Positions 1 through 5,276 of a stretch of DNA of 8,610 nt are shown here, piece by piece. The notes beneath the pieces are model-generated. The model saw nothing but the letters and a program-made list of their open reading frames with translations. It made no database searches and had not been told where the DNA came from. This DNA is from Clostridia bacterium (GTDB lineage: Bacteria > Bacillota > Clostridia > Christensenellales > CAG-314), in the NCBI GenBank assembly GCA_017452035.1, contig JAFTNE010000053.1, positions 1 to 8,610 on the forward strand. Direction: 5' to 3'. The position numbers and the translations under genes were made by a program. Position 1 is the first letter of the stretch. Every line of letters begins with the position of its first letter.

Positions 1-8
1 ATAGCCAT
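1..8 (-). CDS. Start of a downstream gene, probably a GGGtGRT-family protein (partial)
   Basis: Only the first two and two-thirds codons are in the window: ATG GCT AT, i.e. Met-Ala-(Ile or Met). The start is supported by a strong ribosome binding site, GGGAGG at 22-17, which directly follows the TAA stop of the preceding gene (25-23) and lies 8 bases before the ATG. The gap to the previous gene is 14 bases, so the two genes are almost certainly one operon. From family knowledge, NifU-like cysteine proteins of the upstream type are commonly followed by a gene for a GGGtGRT protein (PF14057), whose members often begin Met-Ala. That identity is inference from context; the fragment itself is too short to identify. 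Confidence 0.55.
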
Positions 9-22
9 TGTATTTACCTCCC

Positions 23-715
23 TTACTCGTTACGTGGAATGATGTATTTAGCAGCATTGTCAAAACGACCATAGTGCTTCTTTGCCTTTTCAAGCGCTTC
101 GTTTCCACCAACGCCTTCTGTTACAAGTTTCATCATTACACCAAGGTTAACGTATTCGTAACCAATGATTTCGCCATTTTCGTCAAGAGCAAGACGAGTT
201 ACGTAGCCTTCGGCCATTTCCAAGTATCTTGGACCCTTAACTTTTGTTGAGTACATTGTACCAACTTGAGAACGAAGTCCCTTACCAAGGTCTTCGAGGC
301 CTGCACCAACTGGAAGACCTGCATCACTAAATGCAGATTGTGTGCGACCATAAACAATTTGCAAGAACAATTCGCGCATTGCAACGTTGATAGCGTCACA
401 AACAAGGTCGGTGTTCAAAGCTTCAAGCAAAGTTTTGCCTGGCAAAATTTCTGCAGCCATAGCAGCAGAGTGAGTCATACCGGAGCAGCCGATTGTTTCT
501 ACAAGAGCTTCTTCGATGATGCCGTTTTTGATGTTGAGTGTGAGTTTGCAAGTACCTTGTTGAGGTGCACAGCATCCACAACCGTGTGTAAGACCACTGA
601 TGTGACTGATTTCAGTAGCCTTGACCCATTTGCCCTCTTCGGGGATGGGAGCTGGTCCGTGGTTGCAACCTTTAGCAACGCATTGCATCATTTCTACTTC
701 GTGTGAGTATTGCAT
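23..715 (-). CDS. NifU-like iron-sulfur cluster assembly scaffold protein (GGGtGRT-associated type)
   Basis: A 230-residue cysteine-rich protein that I recognise as the NifU_N-like scaffold family annotated as iron-sulfur cluster assembly scaffold protein in Clostridia, usually paired with a GGGtGRT gene. Visible motifs are CVAKGC at 12-17, THGCGCC at 43-49 with a further Cys56, GCSGMTHSAAMAAEIL at 76-91, and Cys106. The GCSG plus following helix matches the NifU/IscU/SufU core, where conserved cysteines hold a nascent cluster. The THGCGCC cluster is an extra likely metal-binding site. No signal peptide or membrane segment is seen, so it should be cytosolic. The start is fixed by GGAGG at 729-725, 9 bases upstream of the ATG; the internal Met9 and Met10 lack such a site. 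It is first in its transcript behind two tandem promoters. The exact client protein is unknown; the family call is firm, the role in cluster assembly inferred. Confidence 0.8.
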   Translation of the reverse strand: MQYSHEVEMMQCVAKGCNHGPAPIPEEGKWVKATEISHISGLTHGCGCCAPQQGTCKLTLNIKNGIIEEALVETIGCSGMTHSAAMAAEILPGKTLLEALNTDLVCDAINVAMRELFLQIVYGRTQSAFSDAGLPVGAGLEDLGKGLRSQVGTMYSTKVKGPRYLEMAEGYVTRLALDENGEIIGYEYVNLGVMMKLVTEGVGGNEALEKAKKHYGRFDNAAKYIIPRNE

Positions 716-753
716 GGGTGATTGCCTCCAAAAAAATATTTTTTGATGTAAAA

Positions 754-782
754 ATTATACCACACAAGTGGCATAAAATCAA
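754..782 (-). promoter_or_regulatory. Proximal promoter P1 of the NifU-like gene
   Basis: On the minus strand there is a -35 TTGATT (782-777), a 17-base spacer and a perfect -10 TATAAT (759-754). TGG directly precedes the -10, making an extended -10. Transcription should start near 747, giving a leader of about 30 bases that carries the GGAGG site. Confidence 0.75.
757..774. promoter_or_regulatory. Candidate operator: 18-bp inverted repeat inside P1
   Basis: The plus strand reads ATACCAC ACAA GTGGCAT. The arms pair at 6 of 7 positions around a 4-base centre. The element covers most of the spacer and half of the -10, where a bound repressor would block RNA polymerase. The regulator is unknown; it does not match an IscR or other Rrf2 consensus that I can recall. 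Confidence 0.35.
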
Positions 783-816
783 AGATTTTGACGTGCAAAA
801 TTCATTGACATTTTAA

Positions 817-845
817 ATGATACCATAAATAAAACTTTTAGTAAA
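817..845 (-). promoter_or_regulatory. Distal promoter P2 of the NifU-like gene
   Basis: On the minus strand there is a -35 TTTACT (845-840), a 17-base spacer ending in TGG, and a -10 TATCAT (822-817). This is nearly the same architecture as the padR promoter (TTTACA, 17 bases, TGG TATCAT), and both share the 10-mer ATGGTATCAT. It lies about 63 bases upstream of P1 with the same direction. Confidence 0.5.
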
Positions 846-1005
846 CAGGTTTAGCAAAATAATTTTGTATAAAATTGCACAAAGGTACAGTCCACAAAAC
901 ACCATGTACATTAGTCTACCACTGTGAGCCACAATAAATATGCTTTGAACTAAAGCAATAAACCTAACATGTCCATTTCACACAAATAGCACACAAGTAT
1001 TTGCT
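846..1005. other. Non-coding gap, no gene seen
   Basis: AT-rich sequence between the distal promoter P2 and the terminator of the DUF1828-like gene. I see no convincing reading frame with a ribosome binding site, no tRNA and no strong hairpin. A small AT palindrome, CAAAA TAA TTTTG (855-867), is the only symmetry and is easily due to composition. Confidence 0.5.
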
Positions 1006-1040
1006 AAACAAAAAAACAACCACCTACAAATAGGTAGTTG
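1006..1040 (-). terminator. Rho-independent terminator of the DUF1828-like gene
   Basis: On the minus strand a 10-bp stem CAACTACCTA / TAGGTGGTTG (one A-G mismatch) with a TTTG loop occupies 1040-1017. Seven T residues (1016-1010), then G and three more T, follow at once. It starts 33 bases after the stop codon of the DUF1828-like gene and isolates that gene from the NifU-like gene downstream. Confidence 0.85.
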
Positions 1041-1072
1041 CTTTAAGTAAATTTGCAAACTGAACAAATCAA

Positions 1073-1438
1073 TCACAATATATCTACGTTGGCAATTATG
1101 TTCATTGCGCCAATAAACTTGCTAAGGTTTCGCATTGTTTGGCCTGATGCAATGGATGCCAATCGGCCTATAAATACACCATCCGTTAGCTCTATTTCAA
1201 AACGTTCACAAATTTTGTGGATTTTATCTAAATATTTGTTTGGGTCAATGTTTTCACGCAAATAGTCTAACGTTTGTCCCCTGTCGGTTATTGTGTAACT
1301 GCTTTCGCCCTGCAACTGGATGAAAAAAGAGAAGGTATGGTCGGCACCTGCATACATAATTGCTGTACGCAAAATAATACCATCATCTACAATTTGCACA
1401 CTGTACAAGTCTGTTAATTGTTCAATAAAGTTTTTCAT
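1073..1438 (-). CDS. Small DUF1828-like protein
   Basis: A 121-residue protein. Residues 35-65 (SFFIQLQGESSYTITDRGQT and the following LDYLREN) resemble the core of DUF1828 (PF08861), where strands followed by a T-D-x-G-x-T-L turn and a helix are typical. Residues 79-90 (a second strand-rich element, RFEIELTDGVFI) and a C-terminal helix also fit that fold. No membrane segment or signal peptide is present. The function of the family is unknown, although some members sit next to defence or mobile-element genes. The ribosome binding site is modest: CAGG at 1450-1447, 8 bases before the ATG. The TAA stop of an orphan upstream frame overlaps this site. It has its own terminator downstream and no clear promoter of its own, so it may depend on read-through from the HIT gene. 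The domain call is by pattern recognition, not by search. Confidence 0.6.
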   Translation of the reverse strand: MKNFIEQLTDLYSVQIVDDGIILRTAIMYAGADHTFSFFIQLQGESSYTITDRGQTLDYLRENIDPNKYLDKIHKICERFEIELTDGVFIGRLASIASGQTMRNLSKFIGAMNIIANVDIL

Positions 1439-1443
1439 TACTT

Positions 1444-1551
1444 TTACCTGCCGTTTTGAATTTTTGTTGCATTGGATACAAGTGGCGTTACCTCATTTGA
1501 CAACGCAACAATTGCTTGCTTGAATAGATTTTTAACAAAAAGACCGTCAAG
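1444..1551 (-). pseudogene. Orphan 35-codon reading frame, possible gene remnant
   Basis: Directly upstream of the DUF1828-like gene an open frame runs from just after a TGA (1554-1552) to a TAA (1446-1444). It encodes a protein-like sequence that includes NLFKQAIVALSNEVTPLVS. No ATG, GTG or well-placed TTG with a ribosome binding site opens it, and its 5' end falls inside the hairpin of the HIT terminator. The stop overlaps the ribosome binding site of the next gene, the spacing expected of an upstream operon partner. It may be the tail of a decayed gene; chance is also possible. Confidence 0.25.
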
Positions 1552-1573
1552 TCACAGAAGGACAGAAACGGTC
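1537..1573 (-). terminator. Probable terminator after the HIT gene
   Basis: On the minus strand GACCGT (1573-1568) pairs perfectly with ACGGTC (1547-1542), followed by five T residues (1541-1537). The 20-base loop can form a short inner GTC/GAC stem. It lies 15 bases after the HIT stop codon. The stem is short and the loop long, so termination may be leaky, allowing read-through into the DUF1828-like gene. Confidence 0.5.
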
Positions 1574-1587
1574 GTTGATGCTACATG

Positions 1588-1992
1588 CTAGCGCATTTTG
1601 AGATTGTTGCAAATTTGGGCAAGGTCAAGCTCGTACTTGTCGTGAAGTGGCCAAGTGTCCATGCCATCGTCATCCTTGCGTGGGATGATGTGCATGTGCA
1701 GGTGGAAAACGCTTTGTTGGGCCGATTTGCCAGATGCGTTCAAAATGTTTACGCCACTAAAACCACAGTTGTTTACGTAGTGGTTTGCAACCTTTTGCAC
1801 TGTTGCCATAACGTGTGCAAAAACTTCGGCATCACAGTCAAGTACGTTTGTGTAGTGCTTTTTGGGTATTACAAGTGTGTGGCCGTAACTATCGCATGCG
1901 ATATCTAAAAATGCGTAGGTGTGTTCGTCCTCGTAGATTTTGTATGAGGGGATTTGTCCGTTGACAATTTTGCAAAAGATACAGTTATCCAT
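1588..1992 (-). CDS. HIT-family nucleotide-binding protein (Hint type)
   Basis: A 134-residue histidine-triad protein of the Hint/HinT branch, which hydrolyses nucleoside phosphoramidates or similar adenylated compounds in the cytosol. The active-site triad H97-L-H99-M-H101 followed by IIPR is intact, H99 being the expected nucleophile. The N-terminal C4-IF-C7-KI, with H46 in IPKKH and H97, fits the structural zinc site of many Firmicutes HIT proteins. The G-H-T-L-V-I-P motif at 37-43 and the N82-x-x-N85 segment are also typical. Length is normal for the family. The start is supported by CGAGGT (2004-1999), 7 bases before the ATG. In many Firmicutes this gene lies just after mtaB; here 441 bases of non-coding DNA separate them and HIT has its own promoter. 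The family is certain; the physiological substrate is unknown. Confidence 0.93.
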   Translation of the reverse strand: MDNCIFCKIVNGQIPSYKIYEDEHTYAFLDIACDSYGHTLVIPKKHYTNVLDCDAEVFAHVMATVQKVANHYVNNCGFSGVNILNASGKSAQQSVFHLHMHIIPRKDDDGMDTWPLHDKYELDLAQICNNLKMR

Positions 1993-2029
1993 AATGTTAC
2001 CTCGCTAAAAATTGATTTATTGATGATTT

Positions 2030-2063
2030 TTTCTCCATTATAGTGGAGAAATTAGGTTGAAAA
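2030..2063 (-). promoter_or_regulatory. HIT promoter overlapped by a perfect palindrome
   Basis: The minus strand carries a perfect -10 TATAAT (2042-2037). A weak -35 such as TTTTCA (2063-2058) lies 15 bases upstream. The -10 sits in the middle of an inverted repeat with perfect 8-base arms, TTTCTCCA (2051-2044) and TGGAGAAA (2037-2030), around a 6-base centre. A weak -35 with an operator-like palindrome over the -10 suggests regulated expression. Transcription would start near 2030, about 38 bases before the ATG. A factor-independent terminator is unlikely because the symmetry ends in A, not T, on this strand. Confidence 0.55.
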
Positions 2064-2137
2064 TTACCACTCTAAATAGGTGTAAAACTGTTACAAAAAC
2101 ACACTAAAACGCATTGAAAATTGAGAAAATTTGTATG

Positions 2138-2157
2138 CTTTTACCTGCACTTTTACC
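2138..2157. repeat. Tandem repeat CTTTTACC with 12-base period
   Basis: CTTTTACC occurs at 2138-2145 and again at 2150-2157. The longer word CTTTTACCTGC at 2138-2148 also occurs at 1441-1451, just upstream of the DUF1828-like gene. No function is evident. Confidence 0.4.
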
Positions 2158-2159
2158 CA

Positions 2160-2197
2160 TTTTTTGCAATACGTGTTGAGTTTTTTTGCAGTACGTG
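2160..2197. repeat. Direct repeat TTTTTTGCArTACGTG, 22-base period
   Basis: TTTTTTGCAATACGTG (2160-2175) is repeated as TTTTTTGCAGTACGTG (2182-2197), 15 of 16 bases identical and 22 bases apart, about two helical turns. It lies in the non-coding gap between mtaB and HIT. It could be a paired binding site or a small duplication. Confidence 0.5.
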
Positions 2198-2225
2198 GTT
2201 ATTTTTTAAAGTATTGCCATATATG

Positions 2226-2420
2226 CTGACGACCACAGGTCGCCCCTGCGTTAGCTCTCTCAATCAGCTATTGCTGACAGCATTTGTCCACCTCGTGAAC
2301 ATAGCTCATATTACCATTTTGGCTATGCCCTCTCCGTCACGCTATCGCGTGCCACCTCTCCCAAAGTGAGAGGCTGTTTGGGTTGTTTACTTTACGTATC
2401 GCCCCAAAGTGGGAGCCATA
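2226..2420. repeat. Composite of degenerate intergenic hairpin modules
   Basis: This stretch is GC-richer than the flanking non-coding DNA and consists of successive small hairpins: CGACC/GGTCG (2230-2242), TCAGC/GCTGA (2264-2277), CACGC/GCGTG (2338-2351) and CCTCTC/GAGAGG (2355-2373), followed by a related CCCCAAAGTGGGAG segment (2402-2415). The word patterns (a GACCACAGGTCGCCCCT block, a TCAGC-loop-GCTGACAGC block, and CTCTCCGTCACGC-loop-GCGTGCCACCTCTCCC) are ones I recall as dispersed repeats in many Clostridia genomes. The identification rests on memory of the pattern; the hairpins are seen directly. No transposase or flanking target duplication is visible. The open frame across it on the plus strand is not a gene. 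Confidence 0.6.
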
Positions 2421-2433
2421 ACAAGATTGTTGC

Positions 2434-3669
2434 TTAACGCGTCGCGCCCATTGCGCCATCGAGATAGGGCTTGTCAATTTGGACGTTGCATAGCTCGCCC
2501 ACCTTGGCATTGCCGGTAAAGTACACGCGCAAATATTCTTTGGTGTAACCCTCCCACAGGCCGTTGCGTTTACGTTCGCAAAGAACACTTTGTGTTGTGC
2601 CGACAAACTTGTTAGCAAAGTTATCCTTCAAGGCAAGTTTGATTTGTGTCAAAACCTCTACCCTTGCTGACTTTGTTGCATGGTCTACGTCCTTCCAGTT
2701 GTAGGCAACTGTTCCTTCGCGTGGAGAAAATGGGAAAACGTGTATGTCTGCAAATCCCACCTTTTTGACAAAATCACAGGTTTGTTGGAACTCCTCATCC
2801 GTCTCATCACAAAAGCCAACAATGATATCCGTTGTGATACCAGCATCGGGAAAATACTTGCGAATTTTGCATACGTCCTCGAAAAATTCGTCCGTTGTGT
2901 ACTTGCGATTCATCCTTTTTAGCACACTGTCACATCCACTTTGTAAGGACAAATGGAAGTGGGGGCAAAAGTCGATTTTCGTCAGGCTTTGCAACAGCTC
3001 GTCCGTTACAACGCGCGCCTCCAAGCTACCCAAACGGATGCGTGTAGGGATGCCTTGCAAACTTTCAAAAAGTTGAGGTAAACTTTCGCCAGTGTCACGG
3101 CCAAATTGAGAAATATCAATACCAATGAGAACCGTTTCGGCACAGTTGACGGACTTTACTTCCTCTACAACGTCAGCGACACTGCGACTGCGACTGCGTC
3201 CACGAAGATATGGCACAATGCAGTAACTACAAAAGTTGTTGCAACCATCCTGAATTTTTACAAATGCACGTGTGCGTTCTTGCGTTGCGTGCAGTTCGTT
3301 TGCATACACTGATGGGACACTTTCCACATCGATGCCAACGCTCTCGATTTCTTGGACAATTTGTGTTTTGTTTGCTACGCCCTTGATAAAGGTTACGTTG
3401 GGAATATCCTTGAACTGGTTTGCATTTTTTTGTGAGGCGCATCCCACCACTACAACCTTACAGTTGGGGTTTAGTTTGCGCGCACGCGCCACCAATTGAC
3501 GGGATTTTTTTTCTGCCTCGGCAGTTATTGCGCAGGTATTTAGCACAAAAACATCAGCAGTTTTTAGTCCATGAAAGGCAACGTGTCCTGCTTGTTGCAG
3601 TTTGGCGATGATTTGTCCACTTTCGTAAAGGTTGGTTTTGCAACCCAAAGTAAATACCGATACTACCAT
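2434..3669 (-). CDS. mtaB: tRNA t6A37 methylthiotransferase MtaB
   Basis: A 411-residue radical-SAM methylthiotransferase that converts N6-threonylcarbamoyladenosine at position 37 of tRNAs to its 2-methylthio form. The UPF0004 domain (1-125) carries the three cysteines for the auxiliary 4Fe-4S cluster: C10 in TLGCKTN, C46 in LNTCAIT and C77 in VVGCASQ. The radical-SAM motif C143-NNF-C147-SY-C150 follows, then PYLRGRSRSR, the hallmark of the MiaB/RimO/MtaB group. A TRAM-like RNA-binding tail covers about 345-405. The TLGCKxN and NTCAIT forms favour MtaB over MiaB and RimO. The start lies 8 bases after the prmA stop; the site AAGTAGG overlaps that stop. It is the last gene of the padR-prmA-mtaB operon. 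No terminator with a T run follows; the hairpin repeats at 2226-2420 are the only structures downstream. Confidence 0.92.
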   Translation of the reverse strand: MVVSVFTLGCKTNLYESGQIIAKLQQAGHVAFHGLKTADVFVLNTCAITAEAEKKSRQLVARARKLNPNCKVVVVGCASQKNANQFKDIPNVTFIKGVANKTQIVQEIESVGIDVESVPSVYANELHATQERTRAFVKIQDGCNNFCSYCIVPYLRGRSRSRSVADVVEEVKSVNCAETVLIGIDISQFGRDTGESLPQLFESLQGIPTRIRLGSLEARVVTDELLQSLTKIDFCPHFHLSLQSGCDSVLKRMNRKYTTDEFFEDVCKIRKYFPDAGITTDIIVGFCDETDEEFQQTCDFVKKVGFADIHVFPFSPREGTVAYNWKDVDHATKSARVEVLTQIKLALKDNFANKFVGTTQSVLCERKRNGLWEGYTKEYLRVYFTGNAKVGELCNVQIDKPYLDGAMGATR

Positions 3670-3677
3670 TTTGCTAC

Positions 3678-4577
3678 CTACTTTGCCAACAGTTTAAGTG
3701 CGCGCCACTCGCCCTTTTGTTTGATTTCGGCAACGTCAAATTTTTGACCAAACAACTCGACAATGCCATCCAATTTGATATCCAAAATGCCAGAAAGTAT
3801 CAGCGTTGTGCCACTGTGCACAACTGTGGAAATATCTTGGTACAACAGTTGCAAAATGTCAGCTGTCAAGTTGGCAAAAACTATATCAAAGGTGCCAGTT
3901 GTTTTTTCCGTAAGGTTGCCCGTTTTGATTTGGCAAAGGTGTTCAAGTCCGTTTATTTGTGCGTTGTGCAGTGCTACGTCCGTTGCTTGCACGTCAATAT
4001 CTACAAGCTCGGCACATTTTGCGCCTAAAAGCAAAGCGCAAAGGCCCAAAATGCCACTACCACAACCAACGTCCAAAACCGTTTTACCTTTGAGAGGCAA
4101 GTTTTCCAAAAACTCCAAGCACATAGAGGTTGTTTCGTGCTGTCCAGTACCAAATGCAACGCCCGAATCCATCAAGAATACGATTTTGTCGGTATCAACA
4201 GTTTGCCACTCGGGGCAGATTACCAGTTTTTCCGTTTCCAATGGACGGAAGGTTTCCTTCCACTTTTCCACCCAAGCGTTGCCATCTACTGTGCCCACTT
4301 GCACGTTAAGACTACCAGCATCTGCAAGGTTTGCCAAGTTTTTGCGTAAAAAAGTGAGAACACTGTTTGTGTCCTCTACATTGCAATAACCTTTTACCAT
4401 AACTTCGTCAGCGTACACCATGTCGGCTGAGTCATCTTTGTAATCCCAAGATGCGTTTTGGTAAAGGTCCTTTTTGTCTAAAATTGTAACGCCGTCCAAG
4501 CACACTTCTTGCAAAAAGTAGGCAACGACCTCGGCATTTTCGCTGTTGGTGTAGACGGTGATTTCAGTAAAATCCAT
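3678..4577 (-). CDS. prmA: Ribosomal protein L11 methyltransferase PrmA
   Basis: A 299-residue class I SAM-dependent methyltransferase that trimethylates ribosomal protein L11. The N-terminal substrate-recognition domain covers about 1-95. WKETFRPL (106-113) is the family linker motif and FGTGQHETT (142-150) the conserved segment before the catalytic domain. The SAM-binding motif I is VLDVGCGSGILGL (167-179), the acidic residue ending strand 2 lies in LVDIDVQAT (191-199), and the substrate-loop motif NLTADIL is at 236-242. The C-terminal GEWRALKL (289-296) is also typical. Length matches the family. The start lies 9 bases after the padR stop, with AAGTAGG overlapping that stop as the binding site. 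In many Firmicutes prmA follows dnaJ and precedes rsmE; here it follows padR and rsmE is absent before mtaB. Confidence 0.93.
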   Translation of the reverse strand: MDFTEITVYTNSENAEVVAYFLQEVCLDGVTILDKKDLYQNASWDYKDDSADMVYADEVMVKGYCNVEDTNSVLTFLRKNLANLADAGSLNVQVGTVDGNAWVEKWKETFRPLETEKLVICPEWQTVDTDKIVFLMDSGVAFGTGQHETTSMCLEFLENLPLKGKTVLDVGCGSGILGLCALLLGAKCAELVDIDVQATDVALHNAQINGLEHLCQIKTGNLTEKTTGTFDIVFANLTADILQLLYQDISTVVHSGTTLILSGILDIKLDGIVELFGQKFDVAEIKQKGEWRALKLLAK

Positions 4578-4586
4578 ACCTATAAC

Positions 4587-4910
4587 CTACTTGATCAAGA
4601 TGTCAATAAGACGTTTTGCGTTTTCCCACTCGCGCTTGTTGAGTTCGTATTGTTGTTTGCCACGCTCGGTAATTGTGTAGTACTTACGTTGTGCGCCAAT
4701 GTTATCACCCCAGTAGCCTTTGATGCAGTCCATATCCTCCAAACGGTGGTATGCCGAGTACAAACTTTGCTCGTTAGGGATGTACAAATTGTTGGTTTTT
4801 TGAGAAATAAACCTTCGTATTTCGTTACCGTACTTGGTGCCATCCATCAAGGCAGAAAGCACAAACGTATCAATATGTCCACGAAGTAAATCGCTGGAAA
4901 TAATACTCAT
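4587..4910 (-). CDS. PadR-family transcriptional regulator
   Basis: A 107-residue PadR-type winged-helix regulator lacking the long C-terminal domain (the short, PadR-s2-like form that dimerises by the last helix). The N-terminal DLLRGHIDTFVLSALMDGTK and YGNEI (7-31) form the first helices, NEQSLYSAYHRLEDMDCIKG (46-65) the recognition helix and turn, and WGDNIGAQRKYYTITERG (67-84) the wing; all are typical. The longer open frame upstream is rejected, because GGAGAA (4922-4917) lies 6 bases before this ATG and the upstream codons are AT-rich and lie within the promoter. It is the first gene of an operon with prmA and mtaB and is divergent to the flavoprotein operon, whose palindromic promoter is a likely target along with its own. 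PadR proteins usually repress and respond to small aromatic or toxic ligands; the ligand here is unknown. Confidence 0.9.
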   Translation of the reverse strand: MSIISSDLLRGHIDTFVLSALMDGTKYGNEIRRFISQKTNNLYIPNEQSLYSAYHRLEDMDCIKGYWGDNIGAQRKYYTITERGKQQYELNKREWENAKRLIDILIK

Positions 4911-4937
4911 CTTTTGTTCTCCATAAATTTCTATGTC

Positions 4938-4954
4938 TGGCATATATGATACCA
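4938..4954. promoter_or_regulatory. Candidate PadR operator at the padR promoter
   Basis: The sequence TGGCAT ATATG ATACCA has arms pairing at 5 of 6 positions and spans the -10 and start site of padR. It shares the core ATATATGnTA with the palindrome at the flavoprotein promoter (5221-5239). Autoregulation by PadR is the natural reading, by inference. Confidence 0.4.
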
Positions 4955-4974
4955 TCTTAAAAGTCGTTTGTAAA
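4946..4974 (-). promoter_or_regulatory. padR-prmA-mtaB promoter
   Basis: On the minus strand there is a -35 TTTACA (4974-4969), a 17-base spacer ending in TGG (extended -10) and a -10 TATCAT (4951-4946). Transcription should start near 4939, about 30 bases before the padR ATG. Confidence 0.65.
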
Positions 4975-5019
4975 GTGCAAAATTGATAAAATTTCAAAAA
5001 ATAATAATTTGAATTTTTG

Positions 5020-5042
5020 TTCACAAATGTGGAACATGTGAA
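5020..5042. repeat. Inverted repeat TTCACA-11-TGTGAA in the divergent gap
   Basis: Perfect 6-base arms TTCACA (5020-5025) and TGTGAA (5037-5042) flank an 11-base centre that holds another TGTGGAAC. The symmetry continues loosely outward (TTG / AACAA). It lies about 45 bases upstream of the padR -35. It could be a further regulator site; no match to a known factor can be claimed. The remainder of 4975-5200 shows no gene. Confidence 0.35.
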
Positions 5043-5162
5043 ACAAATCGTTGCAATTTTTTGATGAATTTTTGGGAAGGATAACCACTTGCACCATTTG
5101 CAAAGATTTGATACAAAAATAACAACTATCATTGAAAAAACATCTAAATAAGGCTAAAACTA

Positions 5163-5205
5163 CTATGTTAGATATACAAATTTACCATCAATAATGAAAA
5201 CATAG
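5163..5205. repeat. Inverted repeat CTATGTT-29-AACATAG upstream of the flavoprotein promoter
   Basis: Perfect 7-base arms CTATGTT (5163-5169) and AACATAG (5199-5205) are separated by 29 bases of AT-rich DNA, ending 27 bases before the -10 of the plus-strand operon. Possible paired half-sites, but chance is likely in such AT-rich sequence. Confidence 0.25.
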
Positions 5206-5220
5206 CACCTATTATTTCAC

Positions 5221-5239
5221 TATTATATATGCTATAATA
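5221..5239 (+). promoter_or_regulatory. Promoter of the flavoprotein operon within a palindrome
   Basis: A perfect -10 TATAAT (5233-5238) preceded by TGC (extended -10) lies 38 bases before the start codon. No good -35 is found at 16-18 bases. The -10 is one arm of an inverted repeat with perfect 7-base arms, TATTATA (5221-5227) and TATAATA (5233-5239), around TATGC. The arrangement fits a promoter repressed by the divergently encoded PadR. Confidence 0.6.
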
Positions 5240-5276
5240 CAAAGGTATGTGAATCATAACACAAGGGGGTTGGCAT

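Noticed and set aside
266..706. A 146-codon plus-strand frame opposite the NifU-like gene
   Set aside because: It is the antisense shadow of a well-supported gene, with many cysteines that come only from the complementary codons.
805..833. A plus-strand promoter starting TTGACA at 805
   Set aside because: The -35 is perfect, but no acceptable -10 lies at 16-18 bases and no plus-strand gene follows.
1458..1517. A promoter for the DUF1828-like gene (TTGTCA, 17 bases, TGTATC on the minus strand)
   Set aside because: The -35 is fair but the -10 matches only three of six positions, too weak to call.
2121..2369. An 82-codon plus-strand frame between HIT and mtaB
   Set aside because: It has no ribosome binding site and reads through the hairpin repeat modules; its sequence is the kind such repeats give in any genome.
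2355..2415. Terminator for the mtaB operon
   Set aside because: The hairpins CCTCTC/GAGAGG and CCCA/TGGG are not followed by a T run on the minus strand, so a factor-independent terminator cannot be supported.
3763..4389. A 208-codon plus-strand frame opposite prmA
   Set aside because: It is antisense to a complete prmA with all family motifs, lacks a ribosome binding site and shows no recognisable domain.
4911..5132. A 74-codon N-terminal extension of the PadR gene
   Set aside because: The codons are AT-rich, run through the -10 and -35 of the padR promoter, and the GGAGAA site places the start at 4910, where the PadR domain begins.
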